Positions 1 through 9,660 of a stretch of DNA of 64,000 nt are shown here, piece after piece. How positions within the stretch are numbered: the stretch's first letter is position 1; each line of letters opens with the position of its first letter. Below the pieces are notes generated by a model that worked only from the letters and a program-made list of their open reading frames with translations, had not been told where the DNA came from and made no database searches. The translations under genes and the position numbers were made by a program. The DNA lies in contig NZ_JOEY01000014.1 in NCBI RefSeq assembly GCF_000718165.1, positions 124,001-188,000 of the forward strand. Direction: 5' to 3'. The stretch comes from Streptomyces fulvoviolaceus (GTDB lineage Bacteria > Actinomycetota > Actinomycetes > Streptomycetales > Streptomycetaceae).

Positions 1-1785
1 CCACAACGTGCGGCCGGTGCGCAGGTCGAGGCAGAGGACGCCGCGTCCGGCGACCACCACGGTGCCGTCCGCGGCGGCGACGGTCCGCTTGGTCAGCCCG
101 TTGTACTGCGGGTCGAGCACGGTGGCGGACAGGGCGCGGCTCCACACCGGGGTACCGGTGGCGGCGCGGTACGCGACGACCTCGTCGTTCTCCAGGAAGA
201 CCAGCACCCCGTCGGCGACCGCTCCGACGGCGGCCGTGGCGGCGCTGCGCCGCAACGGCCGGCGCCAGCGCAGCCGGCGGTCGGTCATGTCGTAGGCAAG
301 GAGGATGCGGTCACGCTCCGCGGCCTCGTCCCCTTGCTGCGTGCCGGGATCGTGCCCGACCGCGTACACGGCCCGTCCGTCGGCCGCGAAGACGGGTTGG
401 AACAGCAGGGCGAAGCTCACGTCGAGCGGGGCGGTGAGCCAGACCCGGCCGTCGGCGGACTCCCGCCCGGCCAGCCGCCCGCTCTGGGCGACGGTCCGCG
501 ACACGGCCGTGGTGCCGCAGGCCGCCAGGAAGCCGAAACTGATGTCGTCGTCGGCGGTCCAGCGCAGGGTGCCGCTGCGGGCGTCGATGCCGTACACGTA
601 CCGGTTGTCGTCGTCGGGGACCATGATCGTGCCGTCGATGAGGACCGCCGCCGCGCCGATCCCGGACCGCGTGAAGTTCGCGCGGTACTCCCACAGGGCG
701 CCCGGCGGGTCACCCGGGTCCCGGGAGCGCGACGCGGACGGCGAGGGCGCGGTGCGGCGCGCGGCGCTCCCGCTGTCGCCGGTGCCCGTGCTCGCCCATA
801 CGGCTCCGCCCGCGCCGACGACGGCCACCGCGGCGACCCCCGTCAGCAGCCGGCGGCGGGTGAACCGGTGCGGTTCCGGCGGGCCCGCGCTCGCCCGGGG
901 CGGCGGCCTCTCGCCGGTGCGGGCGGTGCGGTCGGCGATGTCGGCGAGCACGGCGGCGGGCAGCCGGTCACCGAACCAGCCGTCGCCGCCGACCTGTTCG
1001 GCGACGGACACCGCGGTCGGGCGCGAACCCGGCTCCCGTTGCAGGCACTCGGCGAGCAACGGCCGTAACCCGTCCGGCACGGCGTCGAGTTCGGGCTCCT
1101 CGTGGGTGATGCGGTAGAGCACCTCGCCCGGTTCGCCGTCCCCGAAGGGCGGGCGGGCGCAGGCGGTGTACGTCAGGACCGAACCGAGCGCGTACACGTC
1201 GCAGGGCGGGCCGGCCGGGGCGTCCGCGGTGAGCTGCTCGGGGGCCATGTAGGCAGGAGTGCCGGGCGACTCGCCGGTGCGGTGCTCGGCGTCCGTGGCC
1301 CGGGCGATGCCGAAGTCGACGAGCCTCGGGCCGGTCGGTGTGAGCAGGATGTTGGACGGCTTGAGGTCGCGGTGCACTACGCCCGTCCGGTGCAACGCGG
1401 CCAGCCCGTGCGCCAGTTGGGCGCCGAGAGCCCGTACGGACGCCTCGGGCCACGGACCGTGGGCCGCGACGGCCTCCGTCAGTGAGGGGCCCACGACGTA
1501 GGCGGTCGCCAGCCACGGCCGCCCGCCGTCCGTGCCCGCGCCGACGAAGGGCGGCACGTGTTCCAGGTCGCCGAGTGCCCGCACGGTGTCGGTCTCCTGC
1601 TGGAAGCGCGTCACGAAGTCCGGGTTCTCGGCGAGCGCGGGGTGCACGGCCTTGAGCGCGACGGTGCGGCCGGTCGGTGTGCGGGCCAGGTAGACGGTGC
1701 CCATGCCGCCGGAGCCGAGCCGGGCCAGCAGCCGGTGGCCGCCGATGGTGTACGGGTCGTCGTCAACGAGGGGGTACGGCCGCAT
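1..1785 (-). CDS. Ser/Thr protein kinase with C-terminal PQQ repeats (partial, runs off the left edge)
   Basis: Membrane Ser/Thr kinase, 595 residues visible; the C-terminus lies outside the window. The glycine loop LGSGGMG (about 23-29), VALK lysine 45, HRDLKPSN (138-145) and a DFG motif about 20 residues later are intact, so it should be catalytically active. A single hydrophobic segment follows the kinase domain behind an Arg-rich stretch. The rest is PQQ/WD-like beta-propeller repeats with DARSGTLRW- and DLRTGRTLW-type motifs, predicted outside the membrane as a sensor. The ATG at 1785 opens directly into the kinase fold. It lies five bases after the stop of the neighbouring kinase-like gene, so the two are probably cotranscribed. 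The ligand cannot be read from sequence. Confidence 0.9.
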   Translation of the reverse strand, partial: MRPYPLVDDDPYTIGGHRLLARLGSGGMGTVYLARTPTGRTVALKAVHPALAENPDFVTRFQQETDTVRALGDLEHVPPFVGAGTDGGRPWLATAYVVGPSLTEAVAAHGPWPEASVRALGAQLAHGLAALHRTGVVHRDLKPSNILLTPTGPRLVDFGIARATDAEHRTGESPGTPAYMAPEQLTADAPAGPPCDVYALGSVLTYTACARPPFGDGEPGEVLYRITHEEPELDAVPDGLRPLLAECLQREPGSRPTAVSVAEQVGGDGWFGDRLPAAVLADIADRTARTGERPPPRASAGPPEPHRFTRRRLLTGVAAVAVVGAGGAVWASTGTGDSGSAARRTAPSPSASRSRDPGDPPGALWEYRANFTRSGIGAAAVLIDGTIMVPDDDNRYVYGIDARSGTLRWTADDDISFGFLAACGTTAVSRTVAQSGRLAGRESADGRVWLTAPLDVSFALLFQPVFAADGRAVYAVGHDPGTQQGDEAAERDRILLAYDMTDRRLRWRRPLRRSAATAAVGAVADGVLVFLENDEVVAYRAATGTPVWSRALSATVLDPQYNGLTKRTVAAADGTVVVAGRGVLCLDLRTGRTLW

Positions 1786-1790
1786 CGCCC

Positions 1791-3860
1791 TCACCCGGCC
1801 GGAAGCGCGTAGACGGAGGCGCCGTTGACGACCAGCGCGGTGTCCTCCACCGGGTAGGCGGCGTAGATCGAGGAGGCCGACTGGCTGTTCTGGAAGGTCC
1901 ACCTGAAGGTGCCGGTGCGCGGGTCGAGGGCCACGACTCCGGCCCCCCGCCCCCAGGTCATGAGGGTGCGCCCGGATTTGGTCAGGCTGAGCCCCGGGGC
2001 CTTCTTCACCCCGTACGCCGGGTCGGGCAGCAGGGTCTGGCGCCACACCTCGCGGCCGCGGGCGGGGTCGATCGCGTACACCGTGCGGTTCGCGTCGGTG
2101 ACGTACACGACGGGACCCAGGCCGGGGATCCGGAAGACCTGGGGGGTGTCGACGTACACGCCGGTGCCGGATCCGCGGTCGTCGTGGTCGTTGAGGTTGA
2201 TCTCCCACACCGGTTCGTCCGAGCGCAGGGGCGCTGCCGTCAGACGGCCGCTGTTGACCATGTAGAGCTGTCCGGAGGCCACGGACGCCGAGATCGAACT
2301 GCCCTTGACGGTCCAGGTGTGGCGGAAGGGCGCGCCCATGTGGCCGGTGCGAGGGTCGACCTCGGCGAGGTTCATGACACCGCCCATCCCGAACAGGACG
2401 TGCAGGTCGTTGTCGCCCGTCAGAAGCAGGAACTGGCCCGACTTGGCGACCGGCACCCGCAGCCGCCAGCGTTCCTTGCGGGTGCGCAGGTCGAAGGCGA
2501 TGAGATAGGTCCGCGGAGTGGCGTTCTCGTCGATGTTCTCGGGGCCGTTGGCCTTGTAGTAGAGGAGTCCGCGCCGTTCGTCGGTGGCCTGCAGTTCGGC
2601 GACGCCGATGTCGTTGCCGCCGGCCACGCGCTTGGTCCATGCCTGCCTGCCGTCGTCGGTGTCGACCGCGACCAGCTGGCCGGCGCGCTGGAGGATCAGG
2701 GTGCCGGGCGCGCCGGGCAGCAGCGGGTCGCGCGACTCGATGCCGCCGCGCTGCCAGACGGGCCGGCCGTCGGTCATGCTCAGCGCGGTGAGCAGGGGGA
2801 ACTCGGCGAGGTAGACGACCTTCTCGCCGTCCGGGCGGACGTCGTGCCACAGCCAGGCGTTGTTGTCGTGGAGGAACTCGTACTTGGCGTCGTAGCGCCA
2901 CAGCGCGGCGGGCGGGGCGCCGCGCGGCGCGGCGGACGGCTTCGGTGTCGTACGACGGCTCGACGCGGCCGGTTGCGTCAGCGCGGCGGTGCCGCCCCGG
3001 CCGGCCACCCAGCCGGCGACCGCGCCGCCGCCCAGCAGCAGTCCGGCGCCGCCGACGGTGAGCAGGGTGCGGCGGGACGTCCTGCCGGGAGATGCGGGCG
3101 GTGGGGCGTCGGCGGCGGACTCCAGGGCCAGCGCGCGGTCGGCCTGGCGGGCGAGCGCGGCGACCAGGCGGGCGGGCGGCTGGAACGGCTCGTCGCCCAG
3201 TTCGTCCACCAACTCCCGGGCCGTGGGCCGCTCTTCGGGGTCCTCGTGGGAACAGCGGCGCAGCAGCGGGTCGTCCGGGGCACGGCCCGCGGCGGCATGG
3301 GTCAGGAGGTCGCCGAGGGCGGCGATGTCGTCCTGCGGGCTGCCCTTGAGCCGGGGGCGGACCAGGCGGGGGCCGTCCGGGGCGACGAGGATCGCGTCGG
3401 GAGCGAGGCCGCCGTGCGCGTACCCGGCCACGTGCAGCCGGGCCAGGGGTGCGGCGAGACCGGCGGCGAGGGAGCGCACGGTGCCGGCGGGGAGACCGCC
3501 GTACATCAGGGCGCCGGCCTCGGCGAGGGTGAGCGAGGGGACGAACCGCCAGGCGAGCCAGGGCGGTTGGGCGCCGGAGCCGTCCTCCAGAAGGTCGGGG
3601 AAGCCGGGGCCGGTGGCGGCGCGCAGGGCGGCGGCGGACTGACGGACGGTGCCGTTGGTCTTGCCGTTCCCGTTGGTCCTGAGGTTGCCGTTGGTCCTGC
3701 CGCCGTTGCTGTTGCCGTTGCGCATGAGCGTGATCTCGGCGAGGCCCTCCTCCCCCGGGCTGCGGGCCAGCAGGCGCGGTTCGCCGCCCGCCGGTGTCAG
3801 CCTGGCCAGCAGGACGTACGGACCCAGCAGGCGTACGTCGTCCGGGCGCAGCTCTTCCAT
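1791..3860 (-). CDS. Ser/Thr pseudokinase with transmembrane segment and PQQ repeats
   Basis: Kinase-like receptor of about 689 residues with the architecture of its two neighbours but without catalytic residues. The HRDLKPxN position reads AHGGLAPDAI (about 148-157), DFG is replaced by RPRLKG, and no VAIK lysine is evident. A stretch rich in Asn, Gly and Thr (about 48-71) sits where the lysine strand would be. A hydrophobic segment follows the Arg-Arg of SRRTLL, and then PQQ-type propeller repeats fill the C-terminal half. The start at 3860 (MEELRPDD) has GGGGGA five bases upstream; an ATG at 3872 is possible. I infer a non-phosphorylating partner or decoy for the flanking kinases. The family assignment is firm; the role is not. 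Confidence 0.85.
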   Translation of the reverse strand: MEELRPDDVRLLGPYVLLARLTPAGGEPRLLARSPGEEGLAEITLMRNGNSNGGRTNGNLRTNGNGKTNGTVRQSAAALRAATGPGFPDLLEDGSGAQPPWLAWRFVPSLTLAEAGALMYGGLPAGTVRSLAAGLAAPLARLHVAGYAHGGLAPDAILVAPDGPRLVRPRLKGSPQDDIAALGDLLTHAAAGRAPDDPLLRRCSHEDPEERPTARELVDELGDEPFQPPARLVAALARQADRALALESAADAPPPASPGRTSRRTLLTVGGAGLLLGGGAVAGWVAGRGGTAALTQPAASSRRTTPKPSAAPRGAPPAALWRYDAKYEFLHDNNAWLWHDVRPDGEKVVYLAEFPLLTALSMTDGRPVWQRGGIESRDPLLPGAPGTLILQRAGQLVAVDTDDGRQAWTKRVAGGNDIGVAELQATDERRGLLYYKANGPENIDENATPRTYLIAFDLRTRKERWRLRVPVAKSGQFLLLTGDNDLHVLFGMGGVMNLAEVDPRTGHMGAPFRHTWTVKGSSISASVASGQLYMVNSGRLTAAPLRSDEPVWEINLNDHDDRGSGTGVYVDTPQVFRIPGLGPVVYVTDANRTVYAIDPARGREVWRQTLLPDPAYGVKKAPGLSLTKSGRTLMTWGRGAGVVALDPRTGTFRWTFQNSQSASSIYAAYPVEDTALVVNGASVYALPAG

Positions 3861-3965
3861 GCGATCCCCCATCGCTCCCCGGTGCGCGCCCCCGGGCGCG
3901 CACCGCTCCCCCAGCGGGCGCCATCCTCAAGCAGGGGTAACGACGTGCACCGGCCGCCCGCCGTT

Positions 3966-6290
3966 TCACAGGGTGGGCATCGCGCGCAGGGTGGTCCGGC
4001 GGGCGACGAAGACCCGTCCGGCGGCGCCGGCCAGCCGCCACCCCGGCTGATCTGCCTGGTCGGCGAAGGTCCACAGGACCCTGCCGGTGCGGATGTCGAC
4101 GGTGAAGACGCCACCGTCGGCGCCCGGCTGCACCGGGGAATCGGTCGGATTGCCCATCAGCCCGTACAGCGCGTGGCCGACGACGACATCGGTACGGCGC
4201 GGTAGTCCGCTGTAGTCCAGGGGTACCGTCCAGCGGGGTACCCCGGAGCGGGCGTCCAGGCACCACAGTTCGAGGGGCAGCCCTGCGTACACCCGGCCGC
4301 CGGCGACGGTCGGGGCGCCGTAGAAGGAGGTGTCCGGGGCCTGGGTCCAGCGGGCCTTCCCGGTGTGCGCGTCGAGCAGGGCGAGCGGGTCGCCGCCCAC
4401 ACAGAAGGCGCCCTCGGAGACGGCGGGGGTCAGGGCGCTCACCTTGCCGCCGCCGATCAACACGGGCTCGCCGACCTCCCACCGCCAAGTCGCCGATCCG
4501 TTCAGGGTGTTGAAGGTGTGGGCGATGCCGTCGTCGGTGGTCACCATGAGCCGCAGCCGGGTCGTGACGGCGCAGACCGCGCCGGTGCCGGTGACCGCGC
4601 GGGCGGCGGTCCACCGGATCCGACGGTCCGTCAGCCCTACGGCACGGACCTTGCGTTCCCGGTCGAGGACGTACGCCGCCAGGCCGTCCACGGCGAGCAG
4701 CTGGCGGGCGCCGATGTCCCCGGTCTCCCAACGCGGCGTGCCCGTACGGGAGTCGAGGGCGGTGAGGCGGCCGTCGGCGGTCACGACGAGGATCGCCGAC
4801 CCGGTGACGCGCAGCTCGCCGAGCCGGTCGGGCGGCTTCCGCCCGGTCCAGGTCCACGCCCTGCGGCCGGTGTGCTGCACCCAGGCGGCCACTCCGCCGG
4901 TGGTCCCGGCGGCGACCACCCGCCCCACGGTGACGGGCCCGGGTCCTTCGGGGTGTACGCCCTCGGCCCGCCAGAGCGGGGCGGGCACGGTGTCGGCGGT
5001 CGGCGCGACGAGCGGTTCGGCGACGGGCACGCCGTTCTCGGTACGAACGGCGTGCCCCTGCGTCCGGTCCCGGGTCAACCACCAGGCCCCGGCCCCGACA
5101 CCGGCCACGGCGAGTGCACCGGCCGCACCGAGCAGCCGCCGTCGGGAGGGGGACGGGCCGGGTGCGGCGGCCCTGAGCAGCTCGGCGGCGTCGGTGGTCC
5201 GGCGGTCGATGTCATCGGCGACGGGGGCGGTCAGCCAGGGGGGTGCGGGCGTGCCGCGTCTGGGGGTGGTGGCGCCGGCGGGGACGTCGGGCAGGGGGCG
5301 GCGGCGCCCACGAAGGCGCTCGCCCGGCGTCGACCCCGCGCCCGGCTCCCGGCCCGCACCGCCGGACGCGATGGGTCGCCCGGCCCGCGGGCGACCCGCC
5401 CCGCCGCCGTCCCCGTCAGCCGGAAGCCACCGCACAGTCCCCTCGCCCGACGCCGCACCCCCCGATCCCGCCGGCCCGAACTCCGCCCCCTCGACCCACC
5501 CGGCGACCACTTCCGGCGTCGGCCGCCGCGCCGGATCCTTCTGGAGACACGCCCGCGCGACCGGGACCAGCGCCTCCGGCACCCCTTCCAGGTCAGGCTC
5601 CTCGTGCACCACCCGAAACCCCACGGCCGCCGGATGCCCCGTGCCGAAGGGCCCCTGTCCCGTGCAGGCGAACACGAGCACCGCCCCCAGGGCGAAGACA
5701 TCGGCCGCCGGACCCGCGCGGCGGCCGGTGATCTGCTCCGGGGGCGCATAGCCCGGCGTCGCCGGAGCCACCCCCGGCTGCGTCAGCGTCAGCCCGTACT
5801 CCGGTCGCGCGATGCCGAAGTCGATGATCCGGGCGCCTTCACGGGTCAGCACGATGTTCGCCGGCTTCAGGTCCCGGTGGACCAGCCCCGCCTCGTGGAT
5901 CACGGCCACCGCCCGGGCCAGCTCGGCCACCAGCGCCCGCGCCCCGGCCTCCGGGAACACCCCGTACTCCGCCACCGCCTCCTGCAGCGTCGGCCCCGCC
6001 AGATACGCGGCGGCGATCCAGGGCACGGGACCGTCGAGGTCGTAGGCCAGGACCGGCGCCACCCCCGGTCCGCGCACCATCGAAGCCGCCTCGGCCTCGC
6101 GCCGGAAGCGCCGCACCATCGACTCGTCGCGCGCGAGTTCGCCCCGCAGCACCTTGAGGGCCGCGGGTCGCCCGCGCGCGTCCCGCCCCAGGTGTACGGC
6201 GCCCATCCCGCCCTCGCCGAGCGTCGCGACGATCCGGTACGGCCCGATCCACCGGCCGGCCTCGTCCGCCCCCGTTCCATGGCCCCCCAC
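3966..6290 (-). CDS. Ser/Thr protein kinase with C-terminal PQQ repeats
   Basis: 774-residue membrane kinase. The N-terminal domain has LGEGGMG (24-30), lysine 46, HRDLKPAN (138-145) and DFG (157-159), all intact. A Pro/Gly/Arg-rich linker leads to a hydrophobic segment after RRRLLGAAG (about 385-410). The remaining 360 residues are beta-propeller repeats with DSRTGTPRWE- and DIRTGRVLWTF-type motifs, predicted extracytoplasmic. The start is GTG at 6290. The gene is divergent from the LacI regulator, and 93 bases separate its end from the start of the pseudokinase. The three genes look like tandem duplications of one sensor kinase. No substrate can be named. Confidence 0.92.
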   Translation of the reverse strand: MGGHGTGADEAGRWIGPYRIVATLGEGGMGAVHLGRDARGRPAALKVLRGELARDESMVRRFRREAEAASMVRGPGVAPVLAYDLDGPVPWIAAAYLAGPTLQEAVAEYGVFPEAGARALVAELARAVAVIHEAGLVHRDLKPANIVLTREGARIIDFGIARPEYGLTLTQPGVAPATPGYAPPEQITGRRAGPAADVFALGAVLVFACTGQGPFGTGHPAAVGFRVVHEEPDLEGVPEALVPVARACLQKDPARRPTPEVVAGWVEGAEFGPAGSGGAASGEGTVRWLPADGDGGGAGRPRAGRPIASGGAGREPGAGSTPGERLRGRRRPLPDVPAGATTPRRGTPAPPWLTAPVADDIDRRTTDAAELLRAAAPGPSPSRRRLLGAAGALAVAGVGAGAWWLTRDRTQGHAVRTENGVPVAEPLVAPTADTVPAPLWRAEGVHPEGPGPVTVGRVVAAGTTGGVAAWVQHTGRRAWTWTGRKPPDRLGELRVTGSAILVVTADGRLTALDSRTGTPRWETGDIGARQLLAVDGLAAYVLDRERKVRAVGLTDRRIRWTAARAVTGTGAVCAVTTRLRLMVTTDDGIAHTFNTLNGSATWRWEVGEPVLIGGGKVSALTPAVSEGAFCVGGDPLALLDAHTGKARWTQAPDTSFYGAPTVAGGRVYAGLPLELWCLDARSGVPRWTVPLDYSGLPRRTDVVVGHALYGLMGNPTDSPVQPGADGGVFTVDIRTGRVLWTFADQADQPGWRLAGAAGRVFVARRTTLRAMPTL

Positions 6291-6369
6291 GGCGGGTCAT
6301 GGTAGGCAGTAACCCGCACCCCGGAAAGACCGCTCCGGCAGACCCCGCGACCGTCGGTCCGCAAGTCCC

Positions 6370-6387
6370 TGTCGAAGCGCTTCGACA
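6370..6387. promoter_or_regulatory. Probable LacI-family operator (perfect 18-bp palindrome)
   Basis: TGTCGAAGCGCTTCGACA is its own reverse complement and has the central CG typical of LacI-family operators. It lies 105 bases upstream of the LacI-type gene. Its 14-bp core recurs before the transporter operon and the GH3 gene, which argues for one shared regulator and autoregulation. Confidence 0.8.
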
Positions 6388-6458
6388 ACCTATGGACACC
6401 CACCTCCGGTGGAGCTACTGTCGAACCACCCTCACCCGCCCTTGTTCGTACTGCGCAC

Positions 6459-6476
6459 TGTCGAAGCGCTTCACAA
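6459..6476. promoter_or_regulatory. Second, imperfect LacI-family operator
   Basis: TGTCGAAGCGCTTCACAA matches the perfect site at 6370-6387 except at positions 15 and 18. It ends 15 bases before the LacI start codon, so binding there would block transcription or early elongation of the regulator gene. Confidence 0.75.
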
Positions 6477-6491
6477 AGCTTGGAGAGCTGG

Positions 6492-7505
6492 ATGGTCACC
6501 CTCGCCGAGGTCGCCCAGCACGCCGGAGTCTCGGCGAGCACGGTGAGCTATGTCCTCAGTGGCAAGCGGTCCATCTCCACGACCACCCGGCACCGGGTCG
6601 AGCAGAGCATCCGCGAGCTGGGCTACCACCCGAACGCGGGCGCGCGGGCCCTGGCCAGCAGCAAGTCGAACATCATCGCGCTGATGATCCCGCTGCGCAC
6701 GGACATGTACGTGCCGGTGATGATGGAGATCGCCATCGCGGTCGCCACCGCCGCCCGCACGCACGGCTACGACGTCCTGCTGCTCACCGGCGAGGAGGGC
6801 CCCGACGCCGTACGCCGCGTCACCGGCAGCGGACTCGCCGACGCGATGATCCTGATGGACGTCGAACTCGACGACGAGCGGCTGCCGTTCCTGCGTGGCA
6901 CCGACCAGCCGTCCGTGCTCATCGGCCTCCCCGCCGACACCTCCGGACTCACCTGCGTCGACCTCGACTTCAGGGCCACGGGCGCCCTGTGTGTCGAGCA
7001 CCTCGCGATGCTGGGTCACCGCGACATCGCTGTCATAGGAGAAGCGCCCGCGGTCTACGAGCGGCACACCGGCTTCGCCGAACGCACCCTCGACGGACTC
7101 CGCACCCGGGCCCAGGAGTTGGGCGTACGGCTGCTGCACCGGCCGTGCGAGGGCGGGTACGACGCGATGGCCGTGACCCTCGCCCGCATCCTCGACGAAC
7201 GCCCGAGTACCACCGGCTTCGTCGTGCAGAACGAGTCGGCGGTCGAACCGCTGCTCGCGCTGCTGCGCCAACAGGGCAGGGCCATCCCCGAGGACGTGTC
7301 GGTGGTCGCCATCTGCCCCGACCAGGTCGCCGTCCAGGCCTCCGTGCGGCTGACGTCGGTCGCCATCCCCGCCCAGGAGATGGGCCGGCACGCCGTGGAG
7401 CGTCTGGTCGCCAAGCTCGACGGCCGCGGCAGCGACGAAGTCGTCCTGATCTCACCCGAGTTGATGGTCCGGGCCAGCACGGGCCCCGCACCGGCCGCTT
7501 CCTGA
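6492..7505 (+). CDS. LacI-family transcriptional regulator, probable xyloglucan-locus repressor
   Basis: 337-residue LacI/GalR regulator. The N-terminal helix-turn-helix and hinge (TLAEVAQHAGVSASTVSYVL, then GYHPNAGARALAS) are followed by a periplasmic-binding-protein-like sugar-sensing domain of normal length. I chose the ATG at 6492 because GGAGAG lies just upstream and the protein then begins MVTLAEVA, as family members do; an in-frame TTG at 6480 is less likely. Operators lie upstream of this gene, the transporter operon and GH3. The gene is 77 bases upstream of the GH31 alpha-xylosidase on the same strand. The expected inducer is a xyloglucan oligosaccharide; this is inferred, not seen. 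Confidence 0.92.
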   Translation: MVTLAEVAQHAGVSASTVSYVLSGKRSISTTTRHRVEQSIRELGYHPNAGARALASSKSNIIALMIPLRTDMYVPVMMEIAIAVATAARTHGYDVLLLTGEEGPDAVRRVTGSGLADAMILMDVELDDERLPFLRGTDQPSVLIGLPADTSGLTCVDLDFRATGALCVEHLAMLGHRDIAVIGEAPAVYERHTGFAERTLDGLRTRAQELGVRLLHRPCEGGYDAMAVTLARILDERPSTTGFVVQNESAVEPLLALLRQQGRAIPEDVSVVAICPDQVAVQASVRLTSVAIPAQEMGRHAVERLVAKLDGRGSDEVVLISPELMVRASTGPAPAAS

Positions 7506-7582
7506 CGCTCTTTCACCACCGTGCCCCGCCGGGGGCACCCCCATGTCTGCACCCCGTCCTCCTTACTCCGGGAGCGCCCCAC

Positions 7583-9646
7583 GTGAACCAGCCTGCCGAA
7601 ACCCAGCCCCCGACCGGCGAGGTCAGCCTCGCGCAGTCCTCCCCCACCGTCGGCACCTTCCGCGAGCGGGACGGCGCGCTGGAGTGGAGCGGCCGCCAGG
7701 AGACCCTGCGGATCGAGCCGTGGGGTCCGGACGCGGTCCGGGTCCGGGCCCGGCTCGGCGGTCCGATCCTGGAGGGACTGCCGGGTGCGCTGCTCGACGA
7801 GCCGCCGGCCACGTCGTCCACCGTCAAGATCGAGGACGGACAGGGGTCGTTGACCGTCGGCACGCTGACCGTCGAGGTCGACGCCGAGGGCCTGATCCGC
7901 TTCCTGCGCACCGACGACTCCGCCGAACTGCTCGCCGAGGAGCGCGCCCACTTCTGGTGGCCCGGCTCGCGCCTCTACACCGCCGTCGGCAACGGCCACC
8001 ACCGCCTGGAGCAGCGCTTCGCCGCCTACGACGACGAGAAGCTGTTCGGTCTCGGCCAGCACCAGCACGGCCGCCTCGACCAGAAGGGCCTGGTCCTGGA
8101 CCTGATCCAGCGCAACGCCGAGGTCGGCATCCCGGTCCTGTCCTCCAGCCGCGGCTACACCCTGCTGTGGAACAACCCGGCGATCGGCCGCGTGGAGCTC
8201 GCGCACAACGGCACGCGCTGGGTGGCCGACTCGGCCCGCCAGATCGACTACTGGATCGCCGCGGGCGCCCCGGCCGAGGGCCAGCGCCGCTACAGCGCGG
8301 TGACGGGCCGCACGCCGATGCTCCCGGAGTGGGCGGCGGGCTTCTGGCAGTGCAAGCTGCGCTACCGCACCCAGGACGAACTCCTCGCCGTGGCACGGGA
8401 GTACAAGCGCCGGGGCCTGCCCATCTCCGCCATCGTCTGCGACTTCTTCCACTGGACCCACCTGGGCGACTGGAAGTTCGACCTGAGCGAGTGGCCCGAC
8501 CCGGCGGCGATGGTCCGCGAACTGGCCGACATGGGAATCAAGTTGGTGGTCAGCGTCTGGCCGTCGGTGTCCCCGCTGAGCGAGAACCACCACCTGATGG
8601 AGCAGCGCGGCTACTTCATCGGCACCCAGTACGGCCCGATGGCGCACGCCGACTGGCCGGACAAGGGAGTCGCCTCGACGGTCCAGGTGGCCTTCTACGA
8701 CGCCACGAACCCCGAGGCCCGTGACTTCATGTGGTCACGCGTGCGCGACAACTACCTTGCCCCGTACGGGATCACGGCCTTCTGGCTGGACGCCTGCGAG
8801 CCCGAGCTGAAGCCGGGCTTCCAGGAGAACCTGCGCTACTGGGCGGGCCCGGGCCTGGAGGTCGGCAACAGCTACCCGGCCGAGAACTCCCGCACCTTCT
8901 ACGAGGGCCTGCGCGCGTCCGGCTCCGGCGACGACGAGATCATCACCCTCAACCGCTCGGCCTGGGCAGGCAGTCAGCGCTACGGCGCCGCCCTCTGGTC
9001 CGGCGACATCGGCACCGACTTCCCGACCCTGCGCCGCCAGATCGCGGCCGGCCTCAACACCGCCCTCTCCGGCATCCCCTGGTGGAACACGGACATCGGC
9101 GGCTTCCACGGCGGCGACCCGAGCGACCCGGCGTACCAGGAGGTCATGGTCCGCTGGTTCCAGTTCGGCGCGCTGTCCCCGCTGATGCGTCTGCACGGGT
9201 TCCGTGACCCGGGTATGCCGTTGGGGCCGGACATGACCGGCGGACCCAACGAGGTCTGGTCGTACGGCGAGGAGGCCGGCGCGATCCTGGAGCAGTACCT
9301 GCGCCTGCGCGAGCGGCTGAAGCCGTACGTCCTGGAGGTCATGCGGGAGGCCCACGAGGAGGGGCTGCCGCCCATGCGGCCGCTGTTCCTGGAGTTTCCC
9401 GAGGACGAGGCGGCCTGGTCGGTCGACGACGCGTTTCTCTTCGGGCGGGACCTGCTCGTCGCGCCGGTTCTGGAGGCGGGGGCGAGGACCTGGACGACGT
9501 ATCTTCCGGCGGGGGCGACCTGGACGGACGCGTGGACCGGTGAGACGTACGAGGGGGGTACGACGGTGACGGTCGATGCGCCGTTGGATCGACTTCCGCT
9601 GTTCCTGCGGGACGGGGCGCGGTTGCCTGTTGCTCCGCAGGGATAG
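7583..9646 (+). CDS. GH31 glycoside hydrolase, probable alpha-xylosidase
   Basis: 687-residue GH31 enzyme without signal peptide, hence cytoplasmic. It has the GH31 N-terminal beta-sandwich, then the barrel. The nucleophile Asp403 lies in FWLDACEPE and the acid/base Asp475 in LWSGDIGTDF. The WLDAxEPE form of the nucleophile motif is the version I associate with xyloglucan alpha-xylosidases rather than starch alpha-glucosidases. The expected reaction is removal of the non-reducing-end alpha-1,6-xylose from xyloglucan oligosaccharides. The start is GTG 7583 with GGGAG eight bases upstream; a longer frame back to 6299 is only open sequence over the regulator. It is probably cotranscribed with the LacI gene. 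Substrate is inferred from the motif and the surrounding GH74/GH42/GH95 genes. Confidence 0.9.
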   Translation: MNQPAETQPPTGEVSLAQSSPTVGTFRERDGALEWSGRQETLRIEPWGPDAVRVRARLGGPILEGLPGALLDEPPATSSTVKIEDGQGSLTVGTLTVEVDAEGLIRFLRTDDSAELLAEERAHFWWPGSRLYTAVGNGHHRLEQRFAAYDDEKLFGLGQHQHGRLDQKGLVLDLIQRNAEVGIPVLSSSRGYTLLWNNPAIGRVELAHNGTRWVADSARQIDYWIAAGAPAEGQRRYSAVTGRTPMLPEWAAGFWQCKLRYRTQDELLAVAREYKRRGLPISAIVCDFFHWTHLGDWKFDLSEWPDPAAMVRELADMGIKLVVSVWPSVSPLSENHHLMEQRGYFIGTQYGPMAHADWPDKGVASTVQVAFYDATNPEARDFMWSRVRDNYLAPYGITAFWLDACEPELKPGFQENLRYWAGPGLEVGNSYPAENSRTFYEGLRASGSGDDEIITLNRSAWAGSQRYGAALWSGDIGTDFPTLRRQIAAGLNTALSGIPWWNTDIGGFHGGDPSDPAYQEVMVRWFQFGALSPLMRLHGFRDPGMPLGPDMTGGPNEVWSYGEEAGAILEQYLRLRERLKPYVLEVMREAHEEGLPPMRPLFLEFPEDEAAWSVDDAFLFGRDLLVAPVLEAGARTWTTYLPAGATWTDAWTGETYEGGTTVTVDAPLDRLPLFLRDGARLPVAPQG

Positions 9647-9660
9647 GTCGTCGTTCGGCT

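Noticed and set aside
1677..4205. An 842-residue plus-strand open frame over the kinase genes.
   Set aside because: It lies antisense to kinase-family genes with clear motifs, and its composition is low-complexity Gly/Arg/Val.
6290..6491. A sigma-70 promoter for the LacI gene.
   Set aside because: TTGTTC near 6442 has no convincing -10 at proper spacing, so only the operators are reported.
6299..7582. A 5' extension of the GH31 frame by about 428 residues.
   Set aside because: This part is out-of-frame sequence over the LacI gene. The GH31 domain begins after GTG 7583, which has a ribosome site.
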